DNA from: a virus
Direction: 5' to 3' (one strand)
Virus record (IMG/VR): IMGVR_UViG_3300047551_002371
Coordinates: 1 to 41,438 of that record
DNA length: 41,438 nucleotides
Positions within the stretch are counted from its first letter, which is position 1; each line of letters opens with the position of its first letter. The notes under the pieces are model-generated. The model saw only the letters and a list, made by a program, of their open reading frames with translations. It made no database searches and was not told the origin of the DNA. Shown piece after piece: positions 13,897 to 22,219 of this stretch. Made by a program: the position numbers and the translations under genes.

Positions 13897-14333
13897 GTGT
13901 CGTTCAAGAACCCATAGTAAACTGGACGCCTAATATGATGATTGAAGTTTTGTTAAATGAACCTGATGATTTTTTAAAGGTTCGTGAAACTTTGACCCGT
14001 ATTGGAGTCGCATCAAGAAAAGAGAAAAAATTATACCAATCTTGTCATATTCTTCATAAGCAAGGTAGATATTATCTTGTAAGTTTTAAAGAACTCTTCG
14101 CGTTAGATGGCAAACACGCAAACCTGACTGTGAATGATGTCCAACGTCGTAATCGTATTGCCCAACTGCTTGCTGATTGGGGTCTGATTACGATTGTGGA
14201 TGTAACTAAGATTCAGGACATTGCTCCCTTGAATCAGATTAAAGTACTTGCTTATAAGGACAAAGGTGATTGGATTCTAGAAACCAAATATAATATTGGT
14301 GCTAAAAAGAAAAGGGTAGAGGATGCCGAATAA
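13893..14333 (+). CDS. regA: RegA translational repressor
   Basis: This is an RNA-binding protein that represses translation of many early phage mRNAs by covering ribosome sites. The 146-residue product matches cyanophage RegA, with ETLTRIGVASRKEKKLYQSC, the HKQGRYYLVSFKELFALDG segment and NDVQRRNRIAQLLADWGL. It overlaps gp62 by four bases, and a strong terminator follows directly, so it ends the clamp/clamp-loader operon. Confidence 0.95.
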   Translation: MSVVQEPIVNWTPNMMIEVLLNEPDDFLKVRETLTRIGVASRKEKKLYQSCHILHKQGRYYLVSFKELFALDGKHANLTVNDVQRRNRIAQLLADWGLITIVDVTKIQDIAPLNQIKVLAYKDKGDWILETKYNIGAKKKRVEDAE

Positions 14334-14339
14334 AAAAGG

Positions 14340-14365
14340 GACGGGTTTCCTACCCGTCTTTTTTT
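14340..14365 (+). terminator. Rho-independent terminator after regA
   Basis: A 7-bp stem GACGGGT/ACCCGTC (14340-14346 and 14352-14358) with loop TTCCT is followed by seven T. Confidence 0.93.
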
Positions 14366-14371
14366 ATGATC

Positions 14372-14380
14372 TGTTATAAT
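14372..14380 (+). promoter_or_regulatory. extended -10 early promoter for hsp20
   Basis: TGTTATAAT (TGn plus TATAAT at 14375-14380) lies upstream of the Hsp20 gene. No good -35 is visible at the right spacing. Confidence 0.55.
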
Positions 14381-14440
14381 TATATACGGATGCCAAAAGG
14401 GTCCACAAAACACAAACTCGCTTTTAAAGGAGCTACCATA

Positions 14441-14875
14441 ATGACTAACCTTATGCGTTATACCGCGTCAGATCTTCCTGCCTTGATGGACAGGATTACA
14501 CGCAATAGCATTGGAATGGATGAATATTTTGATCGTCTATTCAATCTTCATGAAACAACTTCTAATTATCCCCCATACAATCTTGTTCAGATCAGTAATG
14601 TAGAGTCAAGATTAGAAATTGCACTTGCTGGATTTAAGAAGGAGGAAGTACATGTATACACAGAGTATGGAAAACTTTTTATCGAAGGACAAAAAGAGGA
14701 TAAAGAGTCTGATACCACATACGTCCATAAGGGACTGGCTCAGAGAAGTTTCAAGAGAGCATGGACATTATCAGACGACACGGAAGTTAGAGAAGTCGTA
14801 TTTGAAGACGGATTACTTACTGTAAAACTTGGTAAGATTGTCCCAGAGCATCATACGCGCAGAGACTATCTCTAA
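14441..14875 (+). CDS. hsp20: Hsp20 small heat-shock protein
   Basis: This 144-residue small heat-shock chaperone has an alpha-crystallin domain (about residues 40-135): YPPYNLVQISNVESRLEIAL, AGFKKEEVHVYTEYGKLFIEG, and the C-terminal VREVVFEDGLLTVKLGKIVP. Cyanophage Hsp20 lies next to gene 43 in many genomes and is thought to protect phage or host proteins during infection. AAAGGAG followed by ATG 14441 decides the start; in-frame codons upstream, back to 14366, are less likely. Terminators on both sides make it a single-gene unit. Confidence 0.94.
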   Translation: MTNLMRYTASDLPALMDRITRNSIGMDEYFDRLFNLHETTSNYPPYNLVQISNVESRLEIALAGFKKEEVHVYTEYGKLFIEGQKEDKESDTTYVHKGLAQRSFKRAWTLSDDTEVREVVFEDGLLTVKLGKIVPEHHTRRDYL

Positions 14876-14899
14876 ATAGAATTGAATATCGTCGGCGCA

Positions 14900-14942
14900 G
14901 GGAGGTAACTGGCACAATCCAGTTGACACCTCCCCTTTTTTT
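14900..14942 (+). terminator. two-part terminator hairpin after hsp20
   Basis: GGGAGGT-AACTGG (14900-14912) pairs with CCAGTT and ACCTCCC (14919-14924 and 14928-14934), with a three-base bulge GAC; a run of seven T follows. Its 3' arm overlaps the -35 of the next promoter. Confidence 0.9.
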
Positions 14943-14951
14943 GACTATAAT
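14923..14951 (+). promoter_or_regulatory. consensus early promoter for the gp43 region
   Basis: TTGACA (14923-14928), 17 bases, TATAAT (14946-14951): a perfect sigma70-type promoter whose -35 overlaps the terminator stem of hsp20. It should drive the small paralogues, polymerase, uvsX and gp41. Confidence 0.9.
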
Positions 14952-14972
14952 AGGATGAGGGAGAAAATAAAA

Positions 14973-15302
14973 ATGTCAATCAAACTTGCACTATTAAAAT
15001 CTGGAGAAACAGTTATTTCTGATGTGAAAGAACTTGTCTCTGAGGAAAAGGTATGTGGATATGTATTTGAAAATCCATATAAAGTAATTACTGAAAGAAG
15101 CATTGTTCTTTCGGAGGAGTCTGAATATGATGCTAAAATACAGGTATCATTAACTCCTTGGATTATCTTAACTGAGGATAAGCAAATGCTAGTAACAATG
15201 GATTGGGTTGTAACTTTAGTAGACCCAATTCAATCACTTAAACAAATGTATGAGGAAAAAGTAAATGGAAAAGACAATCAAATGTCTCTTACTGAAAGTT
15301 GA
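14973..15302 (+). CDS. small conserved protein, first of two paralogues
   Basis: This 109-residue protein begins MSIKLALLKSGETVISDVKE and contains FENPYKV, SLTPWIIL and VVTLVDPIQ. The same order of motifs (LLK...VI..I.E, NPCKI, LTPWPDIT, ILTIVDPKE) is found in the next gene, so the two are tandem paralogues. The strand-rich pattern is reminiscent of an Sm-like small beta-barrel, but that is inference. AGGGAG upstream supports ATG 14973; an in-frame ATG at 14955 lies too close to the promoter. It overlaps its neighbour by 38 bases. Confidence 0.75.
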   Translation: MSIKLALLKSGETVISDVKELVSEEKVCGYVFENPYKVITERSIVLSEESEYDAKIQVSLTPWIILTEDKQMLVTMDWVVTLVDPIQSLKQMYEEKVNGKDNQMSLTES

Positions 15303-15519
15303 TAATGTTATCGTAACAGAGATTATTGAGGTTGGATCTGAATTGGGGGAACCTGATTGTAAGTTAATTAATCCTTGCAAAATAGATGCTGAAGGAAATC
15401 TAACCCCTTGGCCAGATATAACTGACCAAAGAGAATTAATGATTCACTCTGATAGTATTTTAACTATTGTGGATCCTAAAGAAGAAATTATTAAAAAGTA
15501 TCTTGAATTAACTACCTGA
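15265..15519 (+). CDS. small conserved protein, second of two paralogues
   Basis: This 84-residue protein shows the same motif order as its neighbour: CLLLKVDNVIVTEIIEVG, LINPCKI, LTPWPDI and ILTIVDPKEE. It is shorter in the middle. It starts inside the preceding gene and its stop overlaps the polymerase start (TGATG), so expression is coupled to gene 43. Function is unknown; the location just before the polymerase suggests an accessory or regulatory part in replication. Confidence 0.72.
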   Translation: MEKTIKCLLLKVDNVIVTEIIEVGSELGEPDCKLINPCKIDAEGNLTPWPDITDQRELMIHSDSILTIVDPKEEIIKKYLELTT

Positions 15520-16988
15520 TGCGCTTTTACACGAATGTACAGATGGTCGGTGACCACTTCTTGGTCCGTGGTTATGAAGATGGTAAACACTTCATGACCC
15601 GAGAAGTGTTTAATCCGACCCTTTTTATTCCTTCTAACAAAAAAACTAAATATCAGACTCTAAATGGAGAATATGTTGATTCAGTCCAACCTGGATGTGT
15701 GAGAGATTGTAGGGAATTTATCAAGAAGTATGAGGGTGTAGAAAACTTTAAAATTTATGGAAACACTGGATACATTTACCAGTATATTTCTGAAGTATAT
15801 CCAGAAGAAGAAATCAAGTTTGATATCAACAAAATCAAAGTAACAACTCTGGATATTGAGGTAGCTTCAGAGAATGGATTCCCTGATGTAGAGTCTGCGT
15901 CAGAGGAAGTCTTGCTGATTACAATTCAAGATTACGCAACTAAGCAAATCCGCACTTGGGGAAAAGGTCCATTCAACAACAAGCAAGATAATGTCATTTA
16001 TCGTGGATTTAGGACAGAAAGGGAATTGCTTGATGACTTCATTAACTGGTGGATGATTGAAGAAAATACACCAGAAGTTGTGACTGGATGGAATAGTGAG
16101 TTGTATGATATTCCATACCTTGTCCGTAGGATTGACAGGATTCTTGGTGAAAAACTAATGAAACGTTTGTCACCTTGGGGTCTTGTAACTGAAAGAGAAA
16201 CTTACATCGCAGGTCGTAAACACATTTCTTATGATGTCGGTGGTATTACTCAACTTGATTATCTTAACCTTTATAAAAAGTTTACATATAAAGCACAGGA
16301 ATCCTATCGTCTAGACTATATCGCAAGTGTTGAGTTGGGTCAGAAGAAACTGGACCACTCTGAGTTTGATACTTTTAAAGACTTTTATACTAATGGTTGG
16401 CAGAAGTTTGTAGAATACAACATTATTGACGTAGAACTTGTTGACCGACTGGAAGACAAGATGAAACTGATTGAGTTGGCAATAACCATGGCATATGACG
16501 CAAAAGCAAATTATGCCGATGTATTCTCACAAGTTCGTATGTGGGATACGATTATCTATAACTATTTGAAAAAGAAGAATATTGTAATCCCTCCCAAAGA
16601 AAGGTCTGAAAAAGACTCAAAGTATGCTGGTGCTTATGTAAAGGAACCGATTCCTGGAATGTATGATTGGGTTGTTAACTTTGACTTGAATAGTCTGTAT
16701 CCTCACTTGATTATGCAGTTTAATGTAAGTCCAGAAACTCTTGTTGAAGAACGTCATCCAACAGTAACTGTTGATAAGATTCTCAACCAAGAAATTACAT
16801 TTGAACTTTATAAGGATTATGCGGTATGTGCGAATGGTGCTATGTATCGTAAGGATGTGCGGGGATTTCTTCCAGAATTGATGGATAAAATTTACCAGGA
16901 CCGCACAGTTTATAAGAAAAAAATGCTTGCAGCAAAGCAGCAATTGGTTGATGTTGAGGAAGAAATGAAAAGGAGAGGAATTTTGTAA
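15519..16988 (+). CDS. 43A: gp43A: DNA polymerase N-terminal part (exonuclease and palm motif A)
   Basis: This is the first part of a family B replicative polymerase. The 3'-5' exonuclease motifs are complete: D112-I-E114 (Exo I), D197 in VTGWNSELYDIPY (Exo II) and D304 in YNIIDVELVD (Exo III). Palm motif A is intact (D389 in FDLNSLYPHLI). The frame stops at residue 489, in the fingers, after a K/E-rich helix (EEEMKRRGIL). Motifs B and C are in the next gene. The stop TAA overlaps the next ATG by one base, and AAAGGAG about 13 bases upstream could restart ribosomes. Both halves together (877 residues) are about the size of T4 gp43. Confidence 0.93.
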   Translation: MRFYTNVQMVGDHFLVRGYEDGKHFMTREVFNPTLFIPSNKKTKYQTLNGEYVDSVQPGCVRDCREFIKKYEGVENFKIYGNTGYIYQYISEVYPEEEIKFDINKIKVTTLDIEVASENGFPDVESASEEVLLITIQDYATKQIRTWGKGPFNNKQDNVIYRGFRTERELLDDFINWWMIEENTPEVVTGWNSELYDIPYLVRRIDRILGEKLMKRLSPWGLVTERETYIAGRKHISYDVGGITQLDYLNLYKKFTYKAQESYRLDYIASVELGQKKLDHSEFDTFKDFYTNGWQKFVEYNIIDVELVDRLEDKMKLIELAITMAYDAKANYADVFSQVRMWDTIIYNYLKKKNIVIPPKERSEKDSKYAGAYVKEPIPGMYDWVVNFDLNSLYPHLIMQFNVSPETLVEERHPTVTVDKILNQEITFELYKDYAVCANGAMYRKDVRGFLPELMDKIYQDRTVYKKKMLAAKQQLVDVEEEMKRRGIL

Positions 16989-18154
16989 TGGGTTATTTGA
17001 TTGGTGGAAACAAAGAAGAAGCACAAAAGGAAGTAGTAGTTTCTTCAAATAGTAAATATAAAAATCTATCAGACAAAGAATTGATAAAACTTAAAAATCA
17101 GGCGGAGAAGGAAATATCTAGGTGTAATAATATCCAAATGGCACGAAAGATTCAACTTAATTCTGCTTATGGTGCCATTGGTAATCAGTATTTTCGTTAT
17201 TACAAACTCGCAAATGCTGAGGCAATCACACTTTCGGGACAAGTTGCGATTCGATGGGTTGAAAATAAACTCAATCAATACTTGAATAAGATTCTTAAAA
17301 CACAAGAGGTTGATTATGTTATTGCTTCAGATACTGATTCTGTTTATCTCAATATGGGTCCTTTGGTTGAATGTGTATACAAAGGAAGAGAGAAAACTAC
17401 TCAAGGCATTGTTTCGTTCCTTGATAAGGTCTGTAAGGTGGAACTTGAAAAGTATATTGAAGGTTGCTACCAAGAACTGGCTGAGTATGTAAATGCTTAT
17501 GATCAGAAGATGCAGATGAAACGTGAGAATATTGCTGAACGTGGAATCTGGACTGCTAAGAAACGATACATTCTCAATGTTTGGGATAGTGAGGGTGTGC
17601 GATATGAAGAACCTAAACTGAAAATGATGGGTATTGAGGCAGTTAAATCTTCTACACCAGCACCTTGTCGTCAAATGATTAAGGACGGACTCAAGTTGAT
17701 GATGAATGGCACTGAAGATGATGTGATTAAGTTTATTGATAAGTGTCGTGAAGAGTTTAAGAAACTTCCTCCAGAGCAAATTGCTTTCCCAAGAACTGCT
17801 TCTGATGTGCGTAAGTATCATTCTTCGTCCACAATTTATGCCCACAAAACTCCCATTCATATTCGTGGAGCACTCCTATTCAATCATTATATAAAGGAGA
17901 AGAAACTTACGAATAAGTATTCATTGATTGGTAATGGTGAGAAAATCAAGTTTGTCTATTTGAAAAAACCAAATATCATTCAAGAGAATATTATCTCTTT
18001 TATTCAGGACTTTCCAAAAGAACTTGGTCTTGACAAATACATCGACTATGAATTACAATTTGAAAAGAGTTTTATTGACCCACTCAAGTCTATTCTTGAT
18101 TCAATTGGATGGTCTGTAGAAAAAACTGTTAACCTTGAATTATTTTTTGCCTAA
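16988..18154 (+). CDS. 43B: gp43B: DNA polymerase C-terminal part (fingers, palm motif C, thumb)
   Basis: This second part of the split polymerase has 388 residues. About 45 N-terminal residues are K/E-rich and appear additional to the usual fingers. Then comes motif B (K54-IQLN58-SAY61-GAIGN) and motif C (D115-T-D117-S), followed by thumb sequences. The C-terminus NLELFFA resembles a clamp-binding peptide. The exonuclease and motif A are in gp43A, so the two chains must associate to be active. The boundary lies in the fingers, where gene 43 of some Aeromonas T4-like phages is also split. It ends one base inside uvsX. Confidence 0.92.
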   Translation: MGYLIGGNKEEAQKEVVVSSNSKYKNLSDKELIKLKNQAEKEISRCNNIQMARKIQLNSAYGAIGNQYFRYYKLANAEAITLSGQVAIRWVENKLNQYLNKILKTQEVDYVIASDTDSVYLNMGPLVECVYKGREKTTQGIVSFLDKVCKVELEKYIEGCYQELAEYVNAYDQKMQMKRENIAERGIWTAKKRYILNVWDSEGVRYEEPKLKMMGIEAVKSSTPAPCRQMIKDGLKLMMNGTEDDVIKFIDKCREEFKKLPPEQIAFPRTASDVRKYHSSSTIYAHKTPIHIRGALLFNHYIKEKKLTNKYSLIGNGEKIKFVYLKKPNIIQENIISFIQDFPKELGLDKYIDYELQFEKSFIDPLKSILDSIGWSVEKTVNLELFFA

Positions 18155-19155
18155 TGGATTTCCTTAAAGAAATTGTAAAAGAGGTTGGTGGAGAATACAC
18201 CAAACTTGCTTCTGATATTGACGAGACCGAAACTTATGTTGACACGGGTTCATACATTTTTAACGCACTGGTTTCAGGTAGTATATTTGGTGGTGTATCT
18301 GGGAACAAGATTACTGCTATTGCTGGAGAGTCTTCTACTGGAAAGACTTTCTTCAGTCTCGCCGTGGTTAAGAATTTCCTCAATAATAATCCCGATGGTT
18401 ATTGTCTCTACTTTGATACTGAGGCTGCCATCACTAAATCTCTTCTAGAAAGTCGTGGCATTGATACTGGTCGTCTTGTTGTAGTCAATGTTGTAACGAT
18501 TGAAGAGTTTCGTGGTAAGGCACTCAAGGCAGTGGATATCTATCTAAAAAAACCTGAAGCAGAACGCAAACCCTGTATGTTTGTGCTAGACTCTTTGGGT
18601 ATGCTTTCTACGGAGAAGGAGATTACTGATGCTCTGAATGATAAGCAAGTGCGTGATATGACTAAATCGCAACTTGTCAAAGGTGCCTTCCGTATGCTTA
18701 CTCTTAAACTGGGTCAGGCAAGTATTCCTATGATTGTAACCAACCACACCTATGATGTCATTGGTGCTTATGTCCCCACCAAAGAAATGGGTGGTGGCAG
18801 TGGTCTGAAGTATGCTGCTTCTACAATCATCTATCTCTCAAAGAAAAAAGAAAAGGATGGCACAGAAGTCGTTGGAAATATCATTAAGGCAAAGACTGCT
18901 AAATCACGTCTGAGTAAAGAAAACCAAGAAGTTGAAGTGCGTCTCTATTATGATGAGAGAGGTCTTGACCGATATTATGGTCTTCTCGAACTTGGTGAAG
19001 AAGCAGGAATGTGGAAGAATGTGGCAGGACGATATGAGATTAATGGTAAGAAAATTTATGGTAAGGAAATTCTAAAAAATCCAGACCAATATTTTACCGA
19101 AGAAGTAATGCAGCAACTTGATGCTGCCGCAAAACAACAATTCTCTTATGGATGA
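18154..19155 (+). CDS. uvsX: UvsX RecA-like recombinase
   Basis: This is the strand-exchange protein for recombination-dependent replication and repair. The Walker A motif GESSTGKT is at residues 58-65; Walker B-like FVLDSLG and the loop segment with NHTYDVIG follow. The 333-residue length fits cyanophage UvsX. It follows gp43B with a TAATG overlap and overlaps the oxygenase gene by eight bases, so polymerase, recombinase and helicase are co-expressed. Confidence 0.96.
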   Translation: MDFLKEIVKEVGGEYTKLASDIDETETYVDTGSYIFNALVSGSIFGGVSGNKITAIAGESSTGKTFFSLAVVKNFLNNNPDGYCLYFDTEAAITKSLLESRGIDTGRLVVVNVVTIEEFRGKALKAVDIYLKKPEAERKPCMFVLDSLGMLSTEKEITDALNDKQVRDMTKSQLVKGAFRMLTLKLGQASIPMIVTNHTYDVIGAYVPTKEMGGGSGLKYAASTIIYLSKKKEKDGTEVVGNIIKAKTAKSRLSKENQEVEVRLYYDERGLDRYYGLLELGEEAGMWKNVAGRYEINGKKIYGKEILKNPDQYFTEEVMQQLDAAAKQQFSYG

Positions 19156-19705
19156 ATTAAATGATTTTATTCACATTTACGAAAATGCTCTAGAGTCAAA
19201 TATTTGCGATCTTTTGATTTCATTATTTGAGCAGACTTCTGATAAGCATGAGAGGTTTGAGAATGAAGGGAAACCTAATTTCACACAGTTTAATCTCACG
19301 GAGAATAAAGAAATTTCTTCAGAAGTAAATCAAATTCATAATCATGTCATTAAAAATGTATTTACTTACCGTGATAAGTATTATGAATTTGTGGATACTA
19401 GGGTGTTTCCAAAAGATCATGCTTTTGAGCAGTTTCGTATAAAGAAGTATAATCCTGGTGGTGAGGATCGTTTTGATACTCATGTTGATGTGCTAGACTA
19501 TCCATCAGCACGGAGATTTTTATCTTTTATGTGGTATCTAAATGATGTTGAAACTGGTGGAGAGACTGTCTTTAAAGATTTGACTATTCAACCTAAAAAG
19601 GGCACACTATTGATATTCCCTCCACTTTGGTTGTTTCCCCATAAAGGAAATGCTCCTATAAGTGAGTCCAAGTATATTATGAGCACATATTTACATTATA
19701 AGTAA
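19148..19705 (+). CDS. 2OG-Fe(II) oxygenase (prolyl 4-hydroxylase-like)
   Basis: This 185-residue iron- and 2-oxoglutarate-dependent dioxygenase has the metal ligands H112-V-D114 and H165 (LFPHKG), and a basic residue for 2-oxoglutarate in SESKYIMSTYLHY. YNPGGEDRFDTHVD and GGETVFKDL are typical of the P4H-like family. The substrate is unknown. Cyanophages often encode such enzymes among their replication genes. Start ATG 19148 overlaps the uvsX end; the stop overlaps the gp41 ATG (TAATG). Confidence 0.93.
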   Translation: MDELNDFIHIYENALESNICDLLISLFEQTSDKHERFENEGKPNFTQFNLTENKEISSEVNQIHNHVIKNVFTYRDKYYEFVDTRVFPKDHAFEQFRIKKYNPGGEDRFDTHVDVLDYPSARRFLSFMWYLNDVETGGETVFKDLTIQPKKGTLLIFPPLWLFPHKGNAPISESKYIMSTYLHYK

Positions 19706-21084
19706 TGGAAAGAATTGAAACTACAATCCTTAGAAACCTGATATACAATGAAGATTACTCGCGTAAAGTCATTCCTTTCATACAACCAGATTATTTTGAG
19801 AGCAAATCCGAAAAGGTCATTTTTGAGGAGATTGTTCAATTCATTGTCAAGTATGGTTCGGCAATCACCATCGAAGCACTCAACATTGAGATAGAAAATC
19901 GCACAGACCTGACTGAAGATCAGGTAAAAGAAATCAGAGAAATTAATAAGTCTCTGAATGATTTTCCTGTTGAAAAGCAGTGGTTGCTTGACACTACAGA
20001 AAAGTGGTGTCGTGATCGTGCTATCTATCTGGCACTTATGGAATCAATCCATATTGCCGATGGAAACAATGAAAAAAAGAATCGTGATGCGATTCCTAGT
20101 ATTCTTTCAGATGCCCTAGCAGTATCTTTCGATAATAATATTGGACACGATTATCTACAAAACTATGAAGAACGATATGAGTTTTACCACAGACAAGAAG
20201 ACAAAATCGAATTTGATCTTGAATACTTTAACAAAATCACGAAAGGTGGTCTCCCTAACAAAACTCTTAACATCGCTCTTGCTGGTACGGGTGTCGGCAA
20301 GTCTTTATTCATGTGCCATGTGGCTAGCTCCGTCTTGCTCCAAGGGAGGAACGTTTTGTACATTACGATGGAAATGGCAGAAGAACGTATTGCTGAAAGA
20401 ATTGACGCAAACCTTCTGAATGTGCCGATTCAAAACATCACAGATTTGCCAAGGCAGATGTTTGAAAGTAAGGTGACAAACCTTGCTAAGAAAACTCAGG
20501 GCACTCTCATTATTAAAGAGTATCCAACTGCTTCGGCACATAGTGGACACTTCAAGGCACTTATGAATGAATTGTCTTTGAAGAAGTCATTTAAACCCGA
20601 TATTATCTTTATTGACTATCTGAATATCTGTGCCTCCAGTAGGTATAAGTCAAATCTCTCTGTTAATTCGTATTCTTATATCAAGGCAATTGCTGAAGAA
20701 TTGCGTGGTCTTGCGGTAGAGTTTAATGTACCTATCGTCAGTGCGACTCAAACTACACGAAGTGGATTTGGATCTTCTGATCCAGAATTAACTGATACAA
20801 GTGAGTCCTTTGGTCTTCCTGCTACTGCCGATCTTATGTTTGCTCTTATTAGCACTGAAGAATTAGAACAGTTGGGGCAGATTATGGTGAAACAGTTAAA
20901 AAATCGTTATTCTTCAACTGATAAATATAAGAGGTTCGTGTTGGGAATTGATAGAGCAAAAATGCGTCTTTATGATTGTGAACAAACTGCTCAAAAAGAT
21001 ATTTTAGATTCTGGTAAAGATGAAGATTATGTCTATGATGACGAACCAAAAATAAAAAAGTCATTTGATGGATTTAAGTTCTAA
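19705..21084 (+). CDS. 41: gp41 replicative DNA helicase (DnaB-like)
   Basis: This is a hexameric 5'-3' helicase that forms the primosome with primase gp61. The N-terminal domain spans about 1-150. A RecA-like domain has Walker A GTGVGKS at 194-200, FIDYLN as Walker B, and VPIVSATQTTRSGFG as the H3-like segment. The 459-residue length is normal. The last 27 residues (433-459), ending KKSFDGFKF, are copied at the end of the endonuclease that follows. The gene ends TAATGG, giving the start of that endonuclease. Confidence 0.96.
   Translation: MERIETTILRNLIYNEDYSRKVIPFIQPDYFESKSEKVIFEEIVQFIVKYGSAITIEALNIEIENRTDLTEDQVKEIREINKSLNDFPVEKQWLLDTTEKWCRDRAIYLALMESIHIADGNNEKKNRDAIPSILSDALAVSFDNNIGHDYLQNYEERYEFYHRQEDKIEFDLEYFNKITKGGLPNKTLNIALAGTGVGKSLFMCHVASSVLLQGRNVLYITMEMAEERIAERIDANLLNVPIQNITDLPRQMFESKVTNLAKKTQGTLIIKEYPTASAHSGHFKALMNELSLKKSFKPDIIFIDYLNICASSRYKSNLSVNSYSYIKAIAEELRGLAVEFNVPIVSATQTTRSGFGSSDPELTDTSESFGLPATADLMFALISTEELEQLGQIMVKQLKNRYSSTDKYKRFVLGIDRAKMRLYDCEQTAQKDILDSGKDEDYVYDDEPKIKKSFDGFKF
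21001..21084 (+). repeat. gp41 tail repeat, upstream copy
   Basis: Codons 433-459 of gp41 plus the stop. The downstream copy is 21720-21803. Sixteen of 27 encoded residues are identical and several others are D/E exchanges; both copies end in TAATGG at the start of the next gene. Confidence 0.8.
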
Positions 21085-21803
21085 TGGGAATTATTTACTG
21101 TATTCATAGTTTATCTACCGGTAAAAAGTATATAGGGCAAACTGTTGAAAAGATGCAAAGAAGAGTTTTGCGTCATTTTAGAACTATGAATGAAACTAAA
21201 ATTAGCAGGGCAATTCAAAAATATAGTAAATATGATTTTGTTTATGGTATAGTTGAAGAAATAGAAGATAAAAATTTATTAGATGAAAGAGAACAATATT
21301 GGATTAAATATTATGATTCTATAGACAATGGATTTAATATCAAAGAAGGTGGTAAATGTGCAAGAGGGTTTAAGCAATCCGAAAGTTCTATAGAAAAAAG
21401 AAGACAAAAATTAATTGGAAGACCTTTAAGTGTGGAGCATAAAAAAAGTATAAGTAAAGCACATAAAGGAAAAGTTTTATCAAAAGAAACTGTTGATAAA
21501 ATGATTGCATATAGAACTGGTAAAAAACTTACTGATAGTTGTAAAGAAAAAATTGCTTTCTCTCATAGCAAAAACATTTATCAATTGAAAAACATAGATG
21601 GAACTATTTTAATAATAAAAAATCTTGCACAGTTTTGTAGAGATAATAAGTTTTCTCAAAGTTATTTTACTCGTATTTTAAAGGGAGAAAGGAAAACTTA
21701 TAAAGGATGGACTATCAAGATACTTGACTCTGGACAAGAAGACGAGTATAATAATGATGAAGACAAAAAACCTAAAAAGTCGTTCGAAGGATTTAAATTT
21801 TAA
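21084..21803 (+). CDS. GIY-YIG homing endonuclease ending in a gp41-like tail
   Basis: This 239-residue homing endonuclease has a GIY-YIG domain at the N-terminus (GIIYCIHSLSTGKKYIGQT, arginine in RRVLRHF, then DEREQYWIKYY), NUMOD3-like repeats (LSVEHKKSISKAHKG, LSKETVDKM) and a helix-turn-helix-like NUMOD1-type module (NLAQFCRDNKFSQSYFTRIL). The final 27 residues (213-239) are a diverged copy of the gp41 C-terminus. The gene sits exactly between gp41 and mazG, sharing TAATG junctions with both. It probably invaded the end of gp41, leaving the displaced native tail fused to itself. Confidence 0.92.
   Translation: MGIIYCIHSLSTGKKYIGQTVEKMQRRVLRHFRTMNETKISRAIQKYSKYDFVYGIVEEIEDKNLLDEREQYWIKYYDSIDNGFNIKEGGKCARGFKQSESSIEKRRQKLIGRPLSVEHKKSISKAHKGKVLSKETVDKMIAYRTGKKLTDSCKEKIAFSHSKNIYQLKNIDGTILIIKNLAQFCRDNKFSQSYFTRILKGERKTYKGWTIKILDSGQEDEYNNDEDKKPKKSFEGFKF
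21720..21803 (+). repeat. gp41 tail repeat, downstream copy
   Basis: This forms the 3' end of the endonuclease gene and encodes ILDSG...KKSFEGFKF. It parallels 21001-21084 without gaps. Many third-position differences show that the copies are not recent. Confidence 0.8.
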
Positions 21804-22219
21804 TGGAAACTGCTAAACACGTAAATTTTGATAAATATGCTGAGTTTGTGGATGCCGTAACTTCTGATGCGTCCAAAGACTTTCTTGCTCTTTCTGATCG
21901 TCTGGTTGCTCTTGATGAGAAAGGTGCAAACATTGAGCGACTCCTGACTTCTGCTGTTGGTATCAATGCCGAAGGTGGTGAGTTTATGGAGATTGTAAAA
22001 AAAATGGTGTTCCAAGGCAAACCTTATAATGAAGATAATCGTGAGCACCTGATTATTGAATTGGGTGATATTATGTGGTATGTCGCACAAGCATGTATGG
22101 CACTTGATGTGACCCTTGATGATGTGGTTGCTCGTAATGTTCAAAAACTTCTCAAGCGTTATCCTGAGGGTGCTTTTGATGTTTACTTCTCTGAAAACCG
22201 CGCTGCTGATGACCGATGA
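21803..22219 (+). CDS. mazG: MazG-like nucleotide pyrophosphohydrolase
   Basis: This 138-residue all-alpha NTP pyrophosphohydrolase-like protein contains EGGEFMEIVKK and HLIIELGDIMWYVAQAC, the E-x-x-E and E-x-x-D helices that bind magnesium in the MazG group. Cyanophage MazG has been proposed to alter host nucleotide or alarmone pools, but the real substrate is debated. It follows the helicase/endonuclease with a TAATG overlap and overlaps the next gene by four bases (ATGA). Confidence 0.9.
   Translation: METAKHVNFDKYAEFVDAVTSDASKDFLALSDRLVALDEKGANIERLLTSAVGINAEGGEFMEIVKKMVFQGKPYNEDNREHLIIELGDIMWYVAQACMALDVTLDDVVARNVQKLLKRYPEGAFDVYFSENRAADDR

Noticed and set aside
16930-17100. A group I intron or intein at the polymerase split
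   Set aside because: The halves meet at a TAATG overlap with no intervening DNA, no intron core and no intein splice-junction residues.
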